From Sphingobacterium sp. xlx-96 (lineage in GTDB: Bacteria > Bacteroidota > Bacteroidia > Sphingobacteriales > Sphingobacteriaceae), in contig NZ_WFKM01000009.1 of NCBI RefSeq assembly GCF_011007365.1, forward strand, positions 62,001 through 126,000: a stretch of 64,000 nt of DNA, read 5' to 3'. Shown piece after piece: positions 24,009 to 34,314 of the stretch (its first letter is position 1; the number at the start of each line of letters is the position of its first letter). Under the pieces are notes generated by a model, which was not told the origin of the DNA, ran no database searches, and saw nothing but the letters and a program-made list of their open reading frames with translations. The position numbers and the translations under genes are program-made.

Positions 24009-24072
24009 GTCGCCTATATTTTTGAAAATAGCAGCAGTTTCACTATCCATACATTCAAAAATATCAAGCGAC
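24009..24072. repeat. Imperfect inverted repeat between rmlC and rmlD
   Basis: GTCGCCTATATTTTTGAA (24009-24026) is nearly the reverse complement of TTCAAAAATATCAAGCGAC (24054-24072), with a 27-base loop. It could act as a weak terminator or an mRNA-stabilising stem. A fragment resembling the dispersed CCTGTCC repeat follows at 24105-24120. Confidence 0.5.
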
Positions 24073-24140
24073 GAGGTTTGACCACTTTGCCGATACAAAG
24101 TGGGATGCCTGTCCGGCATAGAGGACAAAGATAAATTGAT

Positions 24141-24992
24141 ATGAAGATATTAATAACCGGCTCTAATGGCCAACTCGGTTCAGAATTAAGAGATATACTT
24201 GAAAGCGATTCAAGATACGAAACCTATTTCTTGGACCGCAAACAACTCCCTTTAGACCAAACTGCGATCATTCAGGAGATCTTAGGAATGTACCAACCCG
24301 ATTTGATCATCCATGCAGCAGCTTATACAGCTGTAGACAAGGCCGAATCAGAGGGCGTACTTGCCGATGCGATTAATCATTTGGCTTCCGAAGAGATAGC
24401 CCAATACTGTAGGCTGCATGGTACGAAATTGATTGCCATCTCAACAGATTATGTCTTTGATGGTAATTCGGATGTAGCGCTAACCGAAGACGCGCCTGTA
24501 GATCCTATCAATACCTATGGCTTGACTAAGCTAAAAGGTGAACAAGCGATCCTGAAATGGCATGCGGAGAGTATTGTGATTCGTACCTCTTGGGTGTATT
24601 CGACTTATGGCAATAATTTTGTCAAGACCATGATCCGCTTGATGACAGAAAGAGACGAAATCTCCGTTATTAACGATCAAATCGGTTCACCAACCTATGC
24701 CAAAGACCTTGCTCAGGCTATTGTCGATATCATCGAAGGTGAGGATTGGGTAGGAGGGCTTTACCACTACTCCAACGAAGGGGAAATATCCTGGTATGAC
24801 TTCGCTACGGCGATTAGAGAAATAAAAGGACTGGATTGTCAAATTAATCCGATTCCTACGAGTCAATATCCAACGCCCGCAAAGCGTCCAAAGTACTCGT
24901 TGCTAGATAAATCAAAGATAAAACGTACATTTAAAGTAGAAGTTCCAAAGTGGAAAGATAGTTTGCAAGCTATGCTTGCAAATTTAAGCTAA
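24141..24992 (+). CDS. rmlD: dTDP-4-dehydrorhamnose reductase
   Basis: An SDR protein starting MKILITGSNGQLGSELRDIL, with IIHAAAYTAVDKAE, ISTDYVFDG and YGLTKLKGEQAI (catalytic Tyr/Lys), and the substrate-binding RTSWVYS. It makes dTDP-L-rhamnose with NAD(P)H. Length 283 is typical. Confidence 0.96.
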   Translation: MKILITGSNGQLGSELRDILESDSRYETYFLDRKQLPLDQTAIIQEILGMYQPDLIIHAAAYTAVDKAESEGVLADAINHLASEEIAQYCRLHGTKLIAISTDYVFDGNSDVALTEDAPVDPINTYGLTKLKGEQAILKWHAESIVIRTSWVYSTYGNNFVKTMIRLMTERDEISVINDQIGSPTYAKDLAQAIVDIIEGEDWVGGLYHYSNEGEISWYDFATAIREIKGLDCQINPIPTSQYPTPAKRPKYSLLDKSKIKRTFKVEVPKWKDSLQAMLANLS

Positions 24993-25004
24993 TTTAGTTG
25001 AGCG

Positions 25005-25394
25005 ATGAATAAAGAGATTGTCTATAAAAATGAAAGCTTTCAGATCATAGGTATCTGTATGAAAATTCATTCGAATTTAGGAGCAGGCTTTTTGGAGTCA
25101 GTTTATTCAGAAGTACTCGCTAAAGAGTTAAAGAAGGGGGGGATTCCTTTTGAGCAAGAAAAGAAACTAGATTTATATTATGAAGATCAAAAGTTGAGTA
25201 AGTATTTTAAAGCAGACTTTATTTGTTTTGAGGATATAATTTTAGAGATTAAATCAGTTAACTTTTTGGCGGAAGCGTTCAATAAGCAATTATTAAATTA
25301 TTTACGAGCAACAAATAAGAAGCTTGGGATATTGATTAATTTTGGACAGTCGTCATTGACATATAAAAGAATCGTTAATAGTAAACATGCGTAA
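25005..25394 (+). CDS. GxxExxY protein (PD-(D/E)XK-like)
   Basis: The signature GAGFLESVYSEVLAKEL gives the family its name, and ADFICFEDIILEIKSV fits a PD-(D/E)XK nuclease core. The biochemical role of this family is not established. Copies are frequently found in sugar-nucleotide operons and accessory regions of Bacteroidota. It lies 12 bases after rmlD and 41 before rmlA, and marks the change to the more A+T-rich part of the locus. Confidence 0.9.
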   Translation: MNKEIVYKNESFQIIGICMKIHSNLGAGFLESVYSEVLAKELKKGGIPFEQEKKLDLYYEDQKLSKYFKADFICFEDIILEIKSVNFLAEAFNKQLLNYLRATNKKLGILINFGQSSLTYKRIVNSKHA

Positions 25395-25435
25395 TTCGCA
25401 TTAATTTGTGAAAATTCGCTTTAATTAGATCACGA

Positions 25436-26350
25436 ATGAAAGGAATAATACTCGCCGGCGGCTCCGGTACACGATTACACCCATTGACAATAGCAGTTTC
25501 GAAGCAATTGTTGCCGATTTATGATAAACCGATGATTTACTATCCAATTTCGGTTTTAATGTTAGCCGGAATACGAGAGATATTAATAATTTCTACACCT
25601 TTAGATCTTCCAAATTTTAAGCGACTGTTAGGTGACGGATCTCAATTTGGAGTTGAGTTTTCTTATGAGGAACAGCCTTCTCCAGATGGATTAGCCCAAG
25701 CGTTTATTATTGGTGAGAAGTTTATCGGAAAGGATGATGTTTGCCTCGTATTGGGGGATAATATTTTTTATGGTGCCGGTTTGGTAGATTTACTTAAAAA
25801 CTCAGTCAATGAAGTGGAAATGAATAAGAATGCTGTGGTTTTTGGGTATTATGTAGATGATCCAGAACGTTATGGAGTGGCTGAATTTGATGGAGATGGA
25901 AAAGTGCTGGGTATTGAAGAAAAGCCTGAAAATCCGAAGTCAAATTATGCAGTTGTAGGGTTATATTTTTATCCCAATGCTGTAGTAGATGTTGCAAAGA
26001 AAGTTAAGCCTTCAAGCCGTGGAGAATTAGAAATAACATCAGTAAATCAAGCATTTTTAAAGACTGAAAAACTAAAAATGCAGCAAATGGGGCGAGGTCA
26101 CGCTTGGCTTGATACAGGAACCCATGAATCATTGACGGAAGCAACAGAGTTTGTTAAGGCTATTGAAAAGAGAACAGGGCTTAAAATAGCCTGTTTAGAA
26201 GAAATTGCTATAAAACAAGATTGGATAAAATCATCAAATGTCACAGAGCGTATTAAAGTTTTGAAGGGAGATTATTATTCATATATAAAGAAAAGTCTAA
26301 TTAAATATTATGGATCAGGAGAGAATTATCCAGTTACCAAAGATTCTTGA
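25436..26350 (+). CDS. rmlA: Glucose-1-phosphate thymidylyltransferase
   Basis: [46 protein letters not shown] and [14 protein letters not shown] are all RmlA signatures. It makes dTDP-glucose, the common precursor for the rhamnose and the 3-amino-sugar branches. Its end overlaps the first FdtA-like gene by 41 bases, which couples it to the amino-sugar branch rather than to rmlBCD. Confidence 0.96.
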   Translation: MKGIILAGGSGTRLHPLTIAVSKQLLPIYDKPMIYYPISVLMLAGIREILIISTPLDLPNFKRLLGDGSQFGVEFSYEEQPSPDGLAQAFIIGEKFIGKDDVCLVLGDNIFYGAGLVDLLKNSVNEVEMNKNAVVFGYYVDDPERYGVAEFDGDGKVLGIEEKPENPKSNYAVVGLYFYPNAVVDVAKKVKPSSRGELEITSVNQAFLKTEKLKMQQMGRGHAWLDTGTHESLTEATEFVKAIEKRTGLKIACLEEIAIKQDWIKSSNVTERIKVLKGDYYSYIKKSLIKYYGSGENYPVTKDS

Positions 26351-26717
26351 TAAAAGAGGGAATTTATCTTTTTTCGAAAATGAAAACCAAATTCCATTTA
26401 ACATTGACCGATCATATTGGATTTACGATGTGCCTGGTGGTGATGTAAGAGGAAGCCATGCTTTTAGAGAACAACAAGAGTTTATTGTTGCGTTATCAGG
26501 TAGTTTTGATATTACTATAAATGATGGGAAAGAAGAAAAGACCTATTCGATGAATAGGTCATACTATGGTTTGTATATTCCAAAAATGATGTGGCGAAAA
26601 ATTGATAATTTTTCAACTAATTCCCTAGCCTTAATTGTTTCGGATAAGATATATGATGAAGGTGATTATATAAGAGATTTTGAGGAATTTAGAAATTTGA
26701 TTGGAAATGCAAAATAA
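26310..26717 (+). CDS. FdtA/QdtA-like cupin with altered metal/active-site motif
   Basis: This 135-residue WxcM/FdtA-like cupin is related to the next gene (matching [23 protein letters not shown]-type loops and the end DYIRDFEEF). The family's RGxHAHK motif, which supplies the catalytic His pair, reads RGSHAFRE here, so the second His is replaced by Phe. FdtA-type enzymes isomerise dTDP-4-keto-6-deoxyglucose to the 3-keto sugar. This copy may have another specificity, act as a subunit, or be inactive. It overlaps rmlA and the next gene. Confidence 0.8.
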   Translation: MDQERIIQLPKILDKRGNLSFFENENQIPFNIDRSYWIYDVPGGDVRGSHAFREQQEFIVALSGSFDITINDGKEEKTYSMNRSYYGLYIPKMMWRKIDNFSTNSLALIVSDKIYDEGDYIRDFEEFRNLIGNAK

Positions 26718-27126
26718 GCCCAATGTATTTGACTGCGCTGTAATTGACTTGGGAAAAATCAATTCAGACCAAGGTAATATAACTGTTTTAGAAAATGATA
26801 ACTTCATCTTTCCTGTTAGACGAGTTTTTTACTTATTTGATATCGTGGGTGGGGAGAGTAGGGGGGCGCATGCTCATAAGGAATGCCACCAATTTCTAAT
26901 AGCCGCAAGCGGAAGTTTCGAAGTTCAGTTAAATGATGGAAAATATAAGAGACAGATATTTCTCAATAGACCTAATGTAGGTTTGCATATTCCTCCAGGG
27001 GTTTGGGCAAGTGAGATGAATTTTTCTTCTGGGGCAATTTGTTTGGTTTTAGCTTCTCATACTTATTCAGAATCAGATTATATTAGAGATTATAATAACT
27101 ATTTAGAATATATTCAAAATGATTAA
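26707..27126 (+). CDS. fdtA: dTDP-4-keto-6-deoxyglucose 3,4-ketoisomerase (FdtA/QdtA type)
   Basis: The intact motif RGAHAHKECHQFLIAASG, together with IPPGVWASEMNFS, places this in the 3,4-ketoisomerase family. It produces the 3-keto intermediate for 3-amino-3,6-dideoxy sugars. Whether the product is galacto (Fdt) or gluco (Qdt) configured cannot be told from sequence by eye. ATG 26707 was preferred to the TTG at 26701. Overlaps on both sides indicate translational coupling with its degenerate twin and with the acetyltransferase. Confidence 0.88.
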   Translation: MQNKPNVFDCAVIDLGKINSDQGNITVLENDNFIFPVRRVFYLFDIVGGESRGAHAHKECHQFLIAASGSFEVQLNDGKYKRQIFLNRPNVGLHIPPGVWASEMNFSSGAICLVLASHTYSESDYIRDYNNYLEYIQND

Positions 27127-27649
27127 AATCCACCCTACTGCCGATGTTCAAACGGATAAAATTGGTGAAGATACTTTTGTCTGGCAATACTCGGTCATTC
27201 TCTTCGGGGCAAGAATTGGTAAAAACTGTAATATTAACTTTAATGTATTCATTGAGGACGATGTTGTAATTGGCGATAATGTTACTATTAAATCTGGTGT
27301 TCAAGTTTGGAATGGAGTCGATTTAGAAGATAATGTGTTTATTGGACCCAATGTGACATTTACGAACGATCAAGTTCCTCGATCAAAACAATATCCCGAA
27401 AGATTTGATCGTACATTAGTTTGTGAGGGTGCATCAATTGGAGCTAACTCAACTGTTGTGGCAGGAAACACGATTGGTAAGTTTGCATTTATTGGGGCGG
27501 GATCAGTGGTAACAACTTCAGTTCCCCCTTTTCACGTATATTATGGGAACCCTGCAAGGCACAAAGGGTATGTAACGAAAGAAGGGATTCTGTTAGATCT
27601 CGATTTTAAGGATAAAAATGGGGTTGCTTACAAATTAGAAGAAATATAA
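27119..27649 (+). CDS. fdtC: dTDP-3-amino-3,6-dideoxyhexose N-acetyltransferase (left-handed beta-helix)
   Basis: Hexapeptide repeats ([LIV]-G-x4, such as IGKNCNI, IGDNVTI, IGANSTV, IGKFAFI) run through the protein, with the family signatures [36 protein letters not shown] and [11 protein letters not shown]. It acetylates the 3-amino group made by the next gene's aminotransferase, giving a Fuc3NAc- or Qui3NAc-type donor. Neighbours on both sides belong to the same pathway. Confidence 0.88.
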   Translation: MIKIHPTADVQTDKIGEDTFVWQYSVILFGARIGKNCNINFNVFIEDDVVIGDNVTIKSGVQVWNGVDLEDNVFIGPNVTFTNDQVPRSKQYPERFDRTLVCEGASIGANSTVVAGNTIGKFAFIGAGSVVTTSVPPFHVYYGNPARHKGYVTKEGILLDLDFKDKNGVAYKLEEI

Positions 27650-27650
27650 T

Positions 27651-28751
27651 ATGATTAAATTTTTAGATCTGCATGGAATAAACATGCAATATCAATCAGA
27701 AATAGAAAGTGCTCTTTTAAGAGTTTTTCGGAGTGGTTGGTATCTTTTAGGAAATGAAATTAAGGAATTTGAAAAAAATCTAGCATTATACACTGGAGTC
27801 GAAAATGCTATTGGCGTTGCAAATGGATTAGACGCATTACGTCTTATTCTAAGAGCATATATTGAGTTAGGCGTGATGAAGCAAGGAGATGAAGTAATCG
27901 TACCTTCAAACACTTACATTGCTTCTATTTTGGCAATTTCCGATAATGGATTAGTTCCAGTCCTCTGTGAACCTGTTGAAGACACATTCAATATTGATGA
28001 AGATAAAATTGAGGCATTATTTACAGATAAAACTAGGGCAATATTGATCGTCCATCTTTACGGAAGAGTGGTTTTTTCTGAGAAACTAAGGGAATTAGCA
28101 AAAAGTAAAAATTTAAAGATAATTGAGGATAATGCGCAAGCTATTGGGGCTGAATGGAAAGGAATTAAAACAGGAGCATTAGGTGATGCAGCAGGATTTA
28201 GTTTTTATCCAGGGAAGAATCTAGGTGCTTTAGGAGATGCAGGAGCTGTGACTTGTAAGGATAACGATCTTGCTGAAACAATTAGAGCTTTGGCGAACTA
28301 TGGTTCGAATAAAAAATATGTAAATATTTACAAGGGACTGAATTCTAGGTTGGATGAAATTCAAGCTGCTGTTTTAGATATAAAGCTTAAGTATATAGAT
28401 ATAGAAAACGAAATTAGGAGAACTATTGCTGAAAGATATATTAATGAGATAATCAATGAAAAGATTATTTTGCCAATAGGTCCATTAGATAAAAATGAGC
28501 ATGTTTGGCATGTTTTTGTTATTCTTTGTGAGAATAGATGTGAATTGCAAAAATATTTATCTGAAAATGGTATTCAAACTTTGATTCATTATCCGACACC
28601 GCCCCATAAGCAAGAAGCTTATAGAGAATGGAATAATTTGAGTTATCCTATCTCGGAAAAGCTTCATGATGAGGTATTGAGTCTCCCTATTAGTCCTATT
28701 ATGACAGAGGTTGATATTTCAAAAATAATAGAATTGATTAATAAATATTAA
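27651..28751 (+). CDS. fdtB: PLP-dependent sugar 3-aminotransferase (DegT/DnrJ/EryC1)
   Basis: The DegT family pattern is complete: [42 protein letters not shown], the pocket [11 protein letters not shown], the PLP-binding Lys in [18 protein letters not shown] and NYGSNKKY. It transaminates the 3-keto sugar. The order FdtA-FdtC-FdtB here supports a dTDP-3-acetamido-3,6-dideoxyhexose as one repeat-unit sugar. The stop overlaps the start of wzx (ATGA-like junction). Confidence 0.9.
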   Translation: MIKFLDLHGINMQYQSEIESALLRVFRSGWYLLGNEIKEFEKNLALYTGVENAIGVANGLDALRLILRAYIELGVMKQGDEVIVPSNTYIASILAISDNGLVPVLCEPVEDTFNIDEDKIEALFTDKTRAILIVHLYGRVVFSEKLRELAKSKNLKIIEDNAQAIGAEWKGIKTGALGDAAGFSFYPGKNLGALGDAGAVTCKDNDLAETIRALANYGSNKKYVNIYKGLNSRLDEIQAAVLDIKLKYIDIENEIRRTIAERYINEIINEKIILPIGPLDKNEHVWHVFVILCENRCELQKYLSENGIQTLIHYPTPPHKQEAYREWNNLSYPISEKLHDEVLSLPISPIMTEVDISKIIELINKY

Positions 28752-29995
28752 TGAGATTAGTTAAAACAGCTTTATTTTCCAGTTTAATTACTGTTGTGAA
28801 AACTATTACTGGATTTGTGTCAACTAAAGTTGTTGCAAGTGTTATTGGGCCTGCTGGTGTTGCTGCTGTTGGTGCGTTTGTGAATTTCATTGCAATTATA
28901 TCAACTTTTGCAAACGGAGGTATAACTAACGGAATTGTGAAATATACTTCTGAGTACTCTTCGGATGTTACAAAAACGAAAGAACTTTTTAGTACTTCTT
29001 TAAAAATATCAATTTATGCATCAATATTTATAGGTGCAGTTCTTATACTTGGAGCCGATCTGTTTTCAAGATTAGTTTTTGCATCTAACGAGTATAATTT
29101 GATTATAGTTGGATTTGGAGCTTCAGTTATTTTGTATTCCTTAAATACCTTGTTAATTTCGATTTTAAATGGAAAAGGCTTGATACCTCTTTATTCTTTT
29201 GTAAATATAATTGGAAGTGTATTTGGACTTTTATTAACTATTATCTTAGTATTCAAGTATAATGTAAAAGGTGCCCTAATATCTATGATTTTAGTGCAAT
29301 CGGTTATTTTCTTTTTAACTTTGGGAATCATCTGGTATAAAACTGACTTGAAATTTAGTTTGTTTAAAGCAGATTTTAATTATTCAATTGCAAAGAACTT
29401 ATCAAAATTTAGTATTATGGCTATGGTGGCTGCGTTAACTGCCCCGGTAGCACAGATTGTAATTAGAAATAGTATAGTATATTACGAAAATACTCAGCAA
29501 GCCGGTATTTGGCAAGGGATGTTAAGAATTTCAGATGCATATTTATTAGTGTTTAACACTGCTCTTGCTACTTATTATCTGCCAAAGCTTGCAAAAATAG
29601 ATGGAAAAGAATTAAAGTGTGAAATTAAAAATGGTTATAGGCTTGTACTCCCATTTACAATATTTAGCGCTGCGCTTATTTTTATAATGCGAGATTTTAT
29701 AATACATGTTTTGTACTCAAAAGATTTCTATGAGATGCGGTATCTTTTTTTGTGGCAACTTGTAGGTGATGTTTTTAAAATTTCAGCATTTATATTAGCA
29801 TATGTAATGTTGGCAAAAGCCAACTTAAAAATTTATATATTTTCCGAAATATTTTTTTCAATTATATATGTTGTATTATCTTTAGTGTTAATAAATTCAA
29901 TAGGCACATTAGGTGCTACAATTGCGTTTGCAATTAATTATTTTTTATACTGTATGTTTATGGTATTTTACTACCGAGACCTATTATTTAGATAG
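28751..29995 (+). CDS. wzx: O-antigen/capsule repeat-unit flippase
   Basis: About 12 hydrophobic helices in 414 residues, with the N-terminal pattern LFSSLITVVKTITGFVSTKV typical of polysaccharide-export flippases of the MATE/MVF clan. Wzx moves lipid-linked repeat units across the inner membrane for Wzy. It ends one base before the next glycosyltransferase gene. Confidence 0.9.
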   Translation: MRLVKTALFSSLITVVKTITGFVSTKVVASVIGPAGVAAVGAFVNFIAIISTFANGGITNGIVKYTSEYSSDVTKTKELFSTSLKISIYASIFIGAVLILGADLFSRLVFASNEYNLIIVGFGASVILYSLNTLLISILNGKGLIPLYSFVNIIGSVFGLLLTIILVFKYNVKGALISMILVQSVIFFLTLGIIWYKTDLKFSLFKADFNYSIAKNLSKFSIMAMVAALTAPVAQIVIRNSIVYYENTQQAGIWQGMLRISDAYLLVFNTALATYYLPKLAKIDGKELKCEIKNGYRLVLPFTIFSAALIFIMRDFIIHVLYSKDFYEMRYLFLWQLVGDVFKISAFILAYVMLAKANLKIYIFSEIFFSIIYVVLSLVLINSIGTLGATIAFAINYFLYCMFMVFYYRDLLFR

Positions 29996-31186
29996 ATGGA
30001 TAGTATAACATTTTTTTATCCCAGTAAAACTGTTGGGGGGGCTGAGTTTCTTTTCTTGCGATTGGCAGAGCAAGTGTCGAAGTTAGGATCGGTAAGAGTT
30101 AAATATATTGATTACAGAGATGGATTTGCTAAGAGTAGAATTGAATCAAATGGATTAGATATTGATATTATCGAATTCTGCGATCATAAGAAAATAGCTA
30201 TTAATTATAATACTGTAGTGATAACACCGCTATCAAATATATTTGAAGTTAACAATTATTTGAGGGGTCTTTTTAAATTATATTTTTGGTCTATCCATCC
30301 TTTTGGCCTTAAAGACGCTATAGTGAGTAATCATAAATATAGTCTTTTTTCGAATCCGAGAATGGATAGATATGGTAAAGACATTGATTTTCTGCTTAGC
30401 AAAAACGGATTGACGTTTATGGACGGAAGTAATTTATATTATCAACAAGAAACTTTTAAGTTTAAGACCACTGTAGATGATTTTACTCCAATTTTTTGTC
30501 CAGCTAGAAAGGGGGGCACACGAAAAATCAATGAAGAGGAAGTAAATTTGGGATGGTTGGGCAGACTCGATAAGGACAAAATCTATACAGTAAAAAATAT
30601 TATTAGTCATATACAGAAGTTCTGTGAACAAAACAAAAACATTAAAATTGTTTTTCATATTATAGGAGACGGGAAGGAACGCGTAAATTTATCAAAAGTT
30701 AATACGACTGACAACTTTTCTATGGTATTAATAAATACTCTGTTAGACGATGAGTTAACAGAGTATGCGAACAATAAAGTCGATGTTTTTTTTGCAATGG
30801 GTACCTCGTCATTAGAATTGGCAAGTATGGGAAAACCTGTCGTATTAGTTGATCTCATGGATCAGGAAGTTGGGGCCGTTAACAGATTTAAATGGATATA
30901 TAATTCGAAATATTTCTCTGTCGGTACTCCATTTACAATAGTAAATGAAAACGCCCTGTCATTTGAAAATATTATCTTAAATATTAATAATGACGATTTA
31001 GAGGTTATTGGGAATTTATCTCGTCAATATTATTTAAAAAATCATACTATTGATATTGTTGTTGATAAAATATTAAAGGCTGTGTCTGAAACTACGTTAA
31101 CCTCATGTGATTTAAAAAAGACAAAACTTCGATGTTCATTTTTTTTTAGTAAGATTAAATTGATAAAGAGGTTTTTTAAAGTATAA
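29996..31186 (+). CDS. Glycosyltransferase (GT-B/GT4-like)
   Basis: The 396-residue protein shows the N-terminal FFYPSKTVGGAEFLFLRLAE (nucleotide-sugar enzymes of the GT4 type often have GGAE here) and the C-terminal donor-site region IIGDGKERVNL, DVFFAMGTSSLELASMGKPV. The canonical E(x7)E is not sharply seen. The sugar and acceptor are unknown. It belongs to the wzx-wzy operon. Confidence 0.82.
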   Translation: MDSITFFYPSKTVGGAEFLFLRLAEQVSKLGSVRVKYIDYRDGFAKSRIESNGLDIDIIEFCDHKKIAINYNTVVITPLSNIFEVNNYLRGLFKLYFWSIHPFGLKDAIVSNHKYSLFSNPRMDRYGKDIDFLLSKNGLTFMDGSNLYYQQETFKFKTTVDDFTPIFCPARKGGTRKINEEEVNLGWLGRLDKDKIYTVKNIISHIQKFCEQNKNIKIVFHIIGDGKERVNLSKVNTTDNFSMVLINTLLDDELTEYANNKVDVFFAMGTSSLELASMGKPVVLVDLMDQEVGAVNRFKWIYNSKYFSVGTPFTIVNENALSFENIILNINNDDLEVIGNLSRQYYLKNHTIDIVVDKILKAVSETTLTSCDLKKTKLRCSFFFSKIKLIKRFFKV

Positions 31187-31188
31187 TT

Positions 31189-32304
31189 ATGATTAAGAAT
31201 TTGATAGTTTTTGGTACAAGACCAGAAGCAATAAAGATGGCACCCTTAGTTAAAGAGTTTAAGAACGACTCGCATTTTGAAACAAGGGTATGTGTAACAG
31301 CTCAACATAGAGAGATGCTGGATCAGGTATTGGATTTTTTTGAAATAGTTCCAGATTATGATCTAGATATTATGAAATCAGATCAGAATTTATATTCTTT
31401 AACCGCTAGTATAATTGTTGGTTTAAAGGACGTATTAGAAGAATTTAAACCTAATTATGTCTATGTGCACGGTGATACTACCACGACGATGGCAACGAGT
31501 ATTGCAGCATTTTACTCGGGAGCTAAGGTTTGTCATATAGAGGCGGGATTAAGAACGTTCAATAAATTATCACCTTTTCCTGAGGAGATTAACAGGCAAT
31601 TGACAAGTCGAATAGCAGATTACCATTTTGCCCCAACTATCCAGGCTAAGGAGAATTTATTAAAAGAAAATATAAATGAAAAAGACATCCTTGTAACTGG
31701 AAACACTGTTATTGATGCATTACTGGAAAGTTCAGAACGGGTAAAAGATATTGAGAATGAGGAAATCAATGAATTAAAACATATAGTTGATACATCCAGA
31801 AAGATTGTGCTTGTGACTGGGCATAGAAGAGAAAATCATGGTCAGGGTTTTAGCAATATCTGTGAAGCACTAAAAGTAATTGCGGGTAAGTATAAGGATG
31901 TACAAATTATATATCCCGTACATTTGAATCCTAACGTAAAAGGACCCGTTTATGAAATATTATCAGGAATTGAAAATCTAAAATTAATCGATCCACTATC
32001 CTATCCAGCATTCGTTTGGTTAATGTCTAGGTCATATTTAATAATTACTGATTCAGGAGGTGTTCAAGAAGAGGCTCCAAGCTTAGGGAAGCCAGTTCTG
32101 GTTTTGCGTGATAGAACAGAACGACCCGAAGCGGTAGAGGTAGGAACAGTGATTTTAGTTGGGACGGATATAGCAAAAATAGTGAATGAAGTGGATGTTT
32201 TATTAGGAGATCATGGTATATATGAGAAAATGAGTAAGTTGCATAATCCCTATGGTGATGGTTTAGCTGGTAGTAGAATAGTTAATTTTATAAAATGTCT
32301 TTAG
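31189..32304 (+). CDS. wecB: UDP-N-acetylglucosamine 2-epimerase (non-hydrolysing)
   Basis: Signatures are FGTRPEAIKMAPLVKEF, VHGDTTTTMATSIAAF, CHIEAGLRTF, FPEEINRQL, TGHRRENHGQGF and TDSGGVQEEAPSLGKPVLVL. It makes UDP-ManNAc, which implies a ManNAc or derived residue in the polymer. No WecC dehydrogenase is seen in the window, so conversion to ManNAcA is not supported. The stop overlaps the next gene by 10 bases. Confidence 0.95.
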   Translation: MIKNLIVFGTRPEAIKMAPLVKEFKNDSHFETRVCVTAQHREMLDQVLDFFEIVPDYDLDIMKSDQNLYSLTASIIVGLKDVLEEFKPNYVYVHGDTTTTMATSIAAFYSGAKVCHIEAGLRTFNKLSPFPEEINRQLTSRIADYHFAPTIQAKENLLKENINEKDILVTGNTVIDALLESSERVKDIENEEINELKHIVDTSRKIVLVTGHRRENHGQGFSNICEALKVIAGKYKDVQIIYPVHLNPNVKGPVYEILSGIENLKLIDPLSYPAFVWLMSRSYLIITDSGGVQEEAPSLGKPVLVLRDRTERPEAVEVGTVILVGTDIAKIVNEVDVLLGDHGIYEKMSKLHNPYGDGLAGSRIVNFIKCL

Positions 32305-33341
32305 TTTTCCTTTCCCCTTACCCTAATGATCTTAATTCCAAGGATGGAATGATTCAGAGGGTCAAGCATATTGATCAAAAATTTGAAAATTTAGAGAGGG
32401 TTTATATTGATAGCTCTTATAAATTTTCTTTATTTAAAAGGAAATTTTCACCCACTGAGAATGTTATCGTTTATAAGTTGAATACTTTTTTTCATTTCTT
32501 CATTATTTTAAACATTCTAATAAAAGCAAGGGTAGTGTATTCTCATTCACTCATGGGGATATTCAACGTTTGGCCAGCTTTCATTGTATGTCCAGGTCGA
32601 AAATTTGTTCTTGATGCTCATGGGATTTTTCCAGAGGAATTACGATTTAATGGTTCAAGAAAATTCGTAATTTTTAGCTTGTTAGAAAAAATTACGTTTT
32701 CTAAGATTACTAAGGTTATTTGTGTAACTAATGCCATGAAATCACATTATTTACACAAATATCCCCAAATGAATATTGATTATTTTGTATATTATATATT
32801 GCCTTCAATTAAAACAAACGTAAACCTATATATTGGTGAACAAGATAAATTGGAGGTCATATATAGTGGCAATCTTCAAAAATGGCAGAATATCGATTTA
32901 ATGTTGAAAACTATGGAAGCCAATGATCACGAATTAATAAATTATACAGTATTAACAGGTGATTTAAAAGGATTTGAACATAAACTGAAATTTTATTCGA
33001 TCAAAAAGTCAAAAGTAGTTTTAAAAAGCGTAGCTCCTAGTGAATTAGGAGCTTATTATGAGAAGGCTCATTACGGATTTTTATTAAGAGATGACATCGA
33101 TGTGAATAGAGTGTCAAATCCCACTAAGATGGTAGAATATTTAAATTATGGAATCGTACCCATAGTCAAATGTGAAAAAATAGGTGATTTTAATGATCTA
33201 GGTTATGATTATTTAAAGTATGTAGACTTCAATAAGAATCTAAAACCTGGTAAGAGCATAAGGAACGCAAGTCTATTTCGCGAGTTGGAGAGTAGGATGA
33301 AATTGAGAAATTTACAAGATTGGGTTTTAAAATCTAATTAA
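32295..33341 (+). CDS. Glycosyltransferase, GT4-like
   Basis: The 348-residue protein starts SLVFLSPYPNDLNSKDGMIQ, with FVLDAHGIFPEELRF and ICVTNAMKSHY in the acceptor half, then VIYSGNLQKWQNIDLMLKTM and NPTKMVEYLNYGIVPIV in the donor half. This is a typical GT-B capsule transferase; its sugar is not known. It lies within the tightly packed operon. Confidence 0.83.
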   Translation: MSLVFLSPYPNDLNSKDGMIQRVKHIDQKFENLERVYIDSSYKFSLFKRKFSPTENVIVYKLNTFFHFFIILNILIKARVVYSHSLMGIFNVWPAFIVCPGRKFVLDAHGIFPEELRFNGSRKFVIFSLLEKITFSKITKVICVTNAMKSHYLHKYPQMNIDYFVYYILPSIKTNVNLYIGEQDKLEVIYSGNLQKWQNIDLMLKTMEANDHELINYTVLTGDLKGFEHKLKFYSIKKSKVVLKSVAPSELGAYYEKAHYGFLLRDDIDVNRVSNPTKMVEYLNYGIVPIVKCEKIGDFNDLGYDYLKYVDFNKNLKPGKSIRNASLFRELESRMKLRNLQDWVLKSN

Positions 33342-33348
33342 TATTTAA

Positions 33349-34314
33349 ATGGCCACTTATATTATTTTATTAAATTATAATGGGATCGATGATACGATAG
33401 AATGTGTTAAAAGTCTACAGGGCTTAAGTAACAAGGATTTCCGCATAATCATTGTTGATAATAAGTCCACTACTCATACGATTGATGAACTAGCAAGTAA
33501 ATTAGGTACAAATATACAATTTGTTTCAATGTTGGAGCTTTCGAATATGAAAGCAAATAATAGAGTGGTGTTGATTGAGAGTGATCGGAATGGAGGGTTT
33601 GCTTACGGCAATAATTTAGGTATAAGATTTTCGATTCAACAATCAGATTGTGAATATGTATGGCTACTCAATAATGATACAATTGTCGACGAAAATATCT
33701 TGAATGAGTTAATTGATTCATACGAGACTAAGAAGGCTGAAGGAATTAAAGTCGGGATAATTGGATCGAAATTGATCCATTATTATGATAGAAATTCAAT
33801 ACAGTCTATCGGGTGGAGATTTAATAAGTATTTTGGTTTCCCAAAACAGATTGGTGCCAATATTCCAGCAAATAGTTTGGATACGTTGAAATATAAAGGG
33901 AGTGATTTTTCATATGTAGCCGGAGCTTCGATGTTCGTCAGTAAATCATATATCCAAGATGTAGGCGGCTTAAATGATAAATATTTTTTGTATTTTGAAG
34001 AGATTGATTGGACTTTAAGGGGGAACCAATTAGGCTATAAATTAGAATTTTGTCCTAGAGCATTAGTTTATCATAAAGAGGGCGCTAGTACAAAGGACAA
34101 TATTACTTCTAGTTTAGCCAGCCCCTTTTCAGACTATCATTTTACCCGTAGTAAAATTTTATTTTGCAAAAAGTTTTACCCACTCTATTTACCATTGTAT
34201 TATCTCTCCTTTATTTTAGTTATTTTAAATAGGATTCGCAGGGGGCAATTTAAAAATATCACATCCATAAGTAAAGCCATGATTGGTAGTAGACTTCTTC
34301 CAAATGCAAGATAG
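33349..34314 (+). CDS. GT2-family glycosyltransferase
   Basis: The GT-A pattern is clear: YIILLNYNGIDDTIECVKSL, IIVDNKST, VWLLNNDTIVDE (the DxD-like site reads NND, as in rhamnosyltransferase-type GT2 proteins), VAGASMFVSKSYIQDVGG, FEEIDWTLRGNQLGYK. The C-terminus has a hydrophobic stretch near YLPLYYLSFILVIL that may associate with the membrane. Given rmlBCD upstream, a rhamnosyltransferase role is plausible but unproven. Confidence 0.9.
   Translation: MATYIILLNYNGIDDTIECVKSLQGLSNKDFRIIIVDNKSTTHTIDELASKLGTNIQFVSMLELSNMKANNRVVLIESDRNGGFAYGNNLGIRFSIQQSDCEYVWLLNNDTIVDENILNELIDSYETKKAEGIKVGIIGSKLIHYYDRNSIQSIGWRFNKYFGFPKQIGANIPANSLDTLKYKGSDFSYVAGASMFVSKSYIQDVGGLNDKYFLYFEEIDWTLRGNQLGYKLEFCPRALVYHKEGASTKDNITSSLASPFSDYHFTRSKILFCKKFYPLYLPLYYLSFILVILNRIRRGQFKNITSISKAMIGSRLLPNAR

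Noticed and set aside
32295..33341. Polysaccharide deacetylase or pyruvyltransferase identity for this capsule gene
   Set aside because: The donor-half motifs fit GT4 transferases, and no deacetylase metal-binding or pyruvyltransferase pattern is seen.
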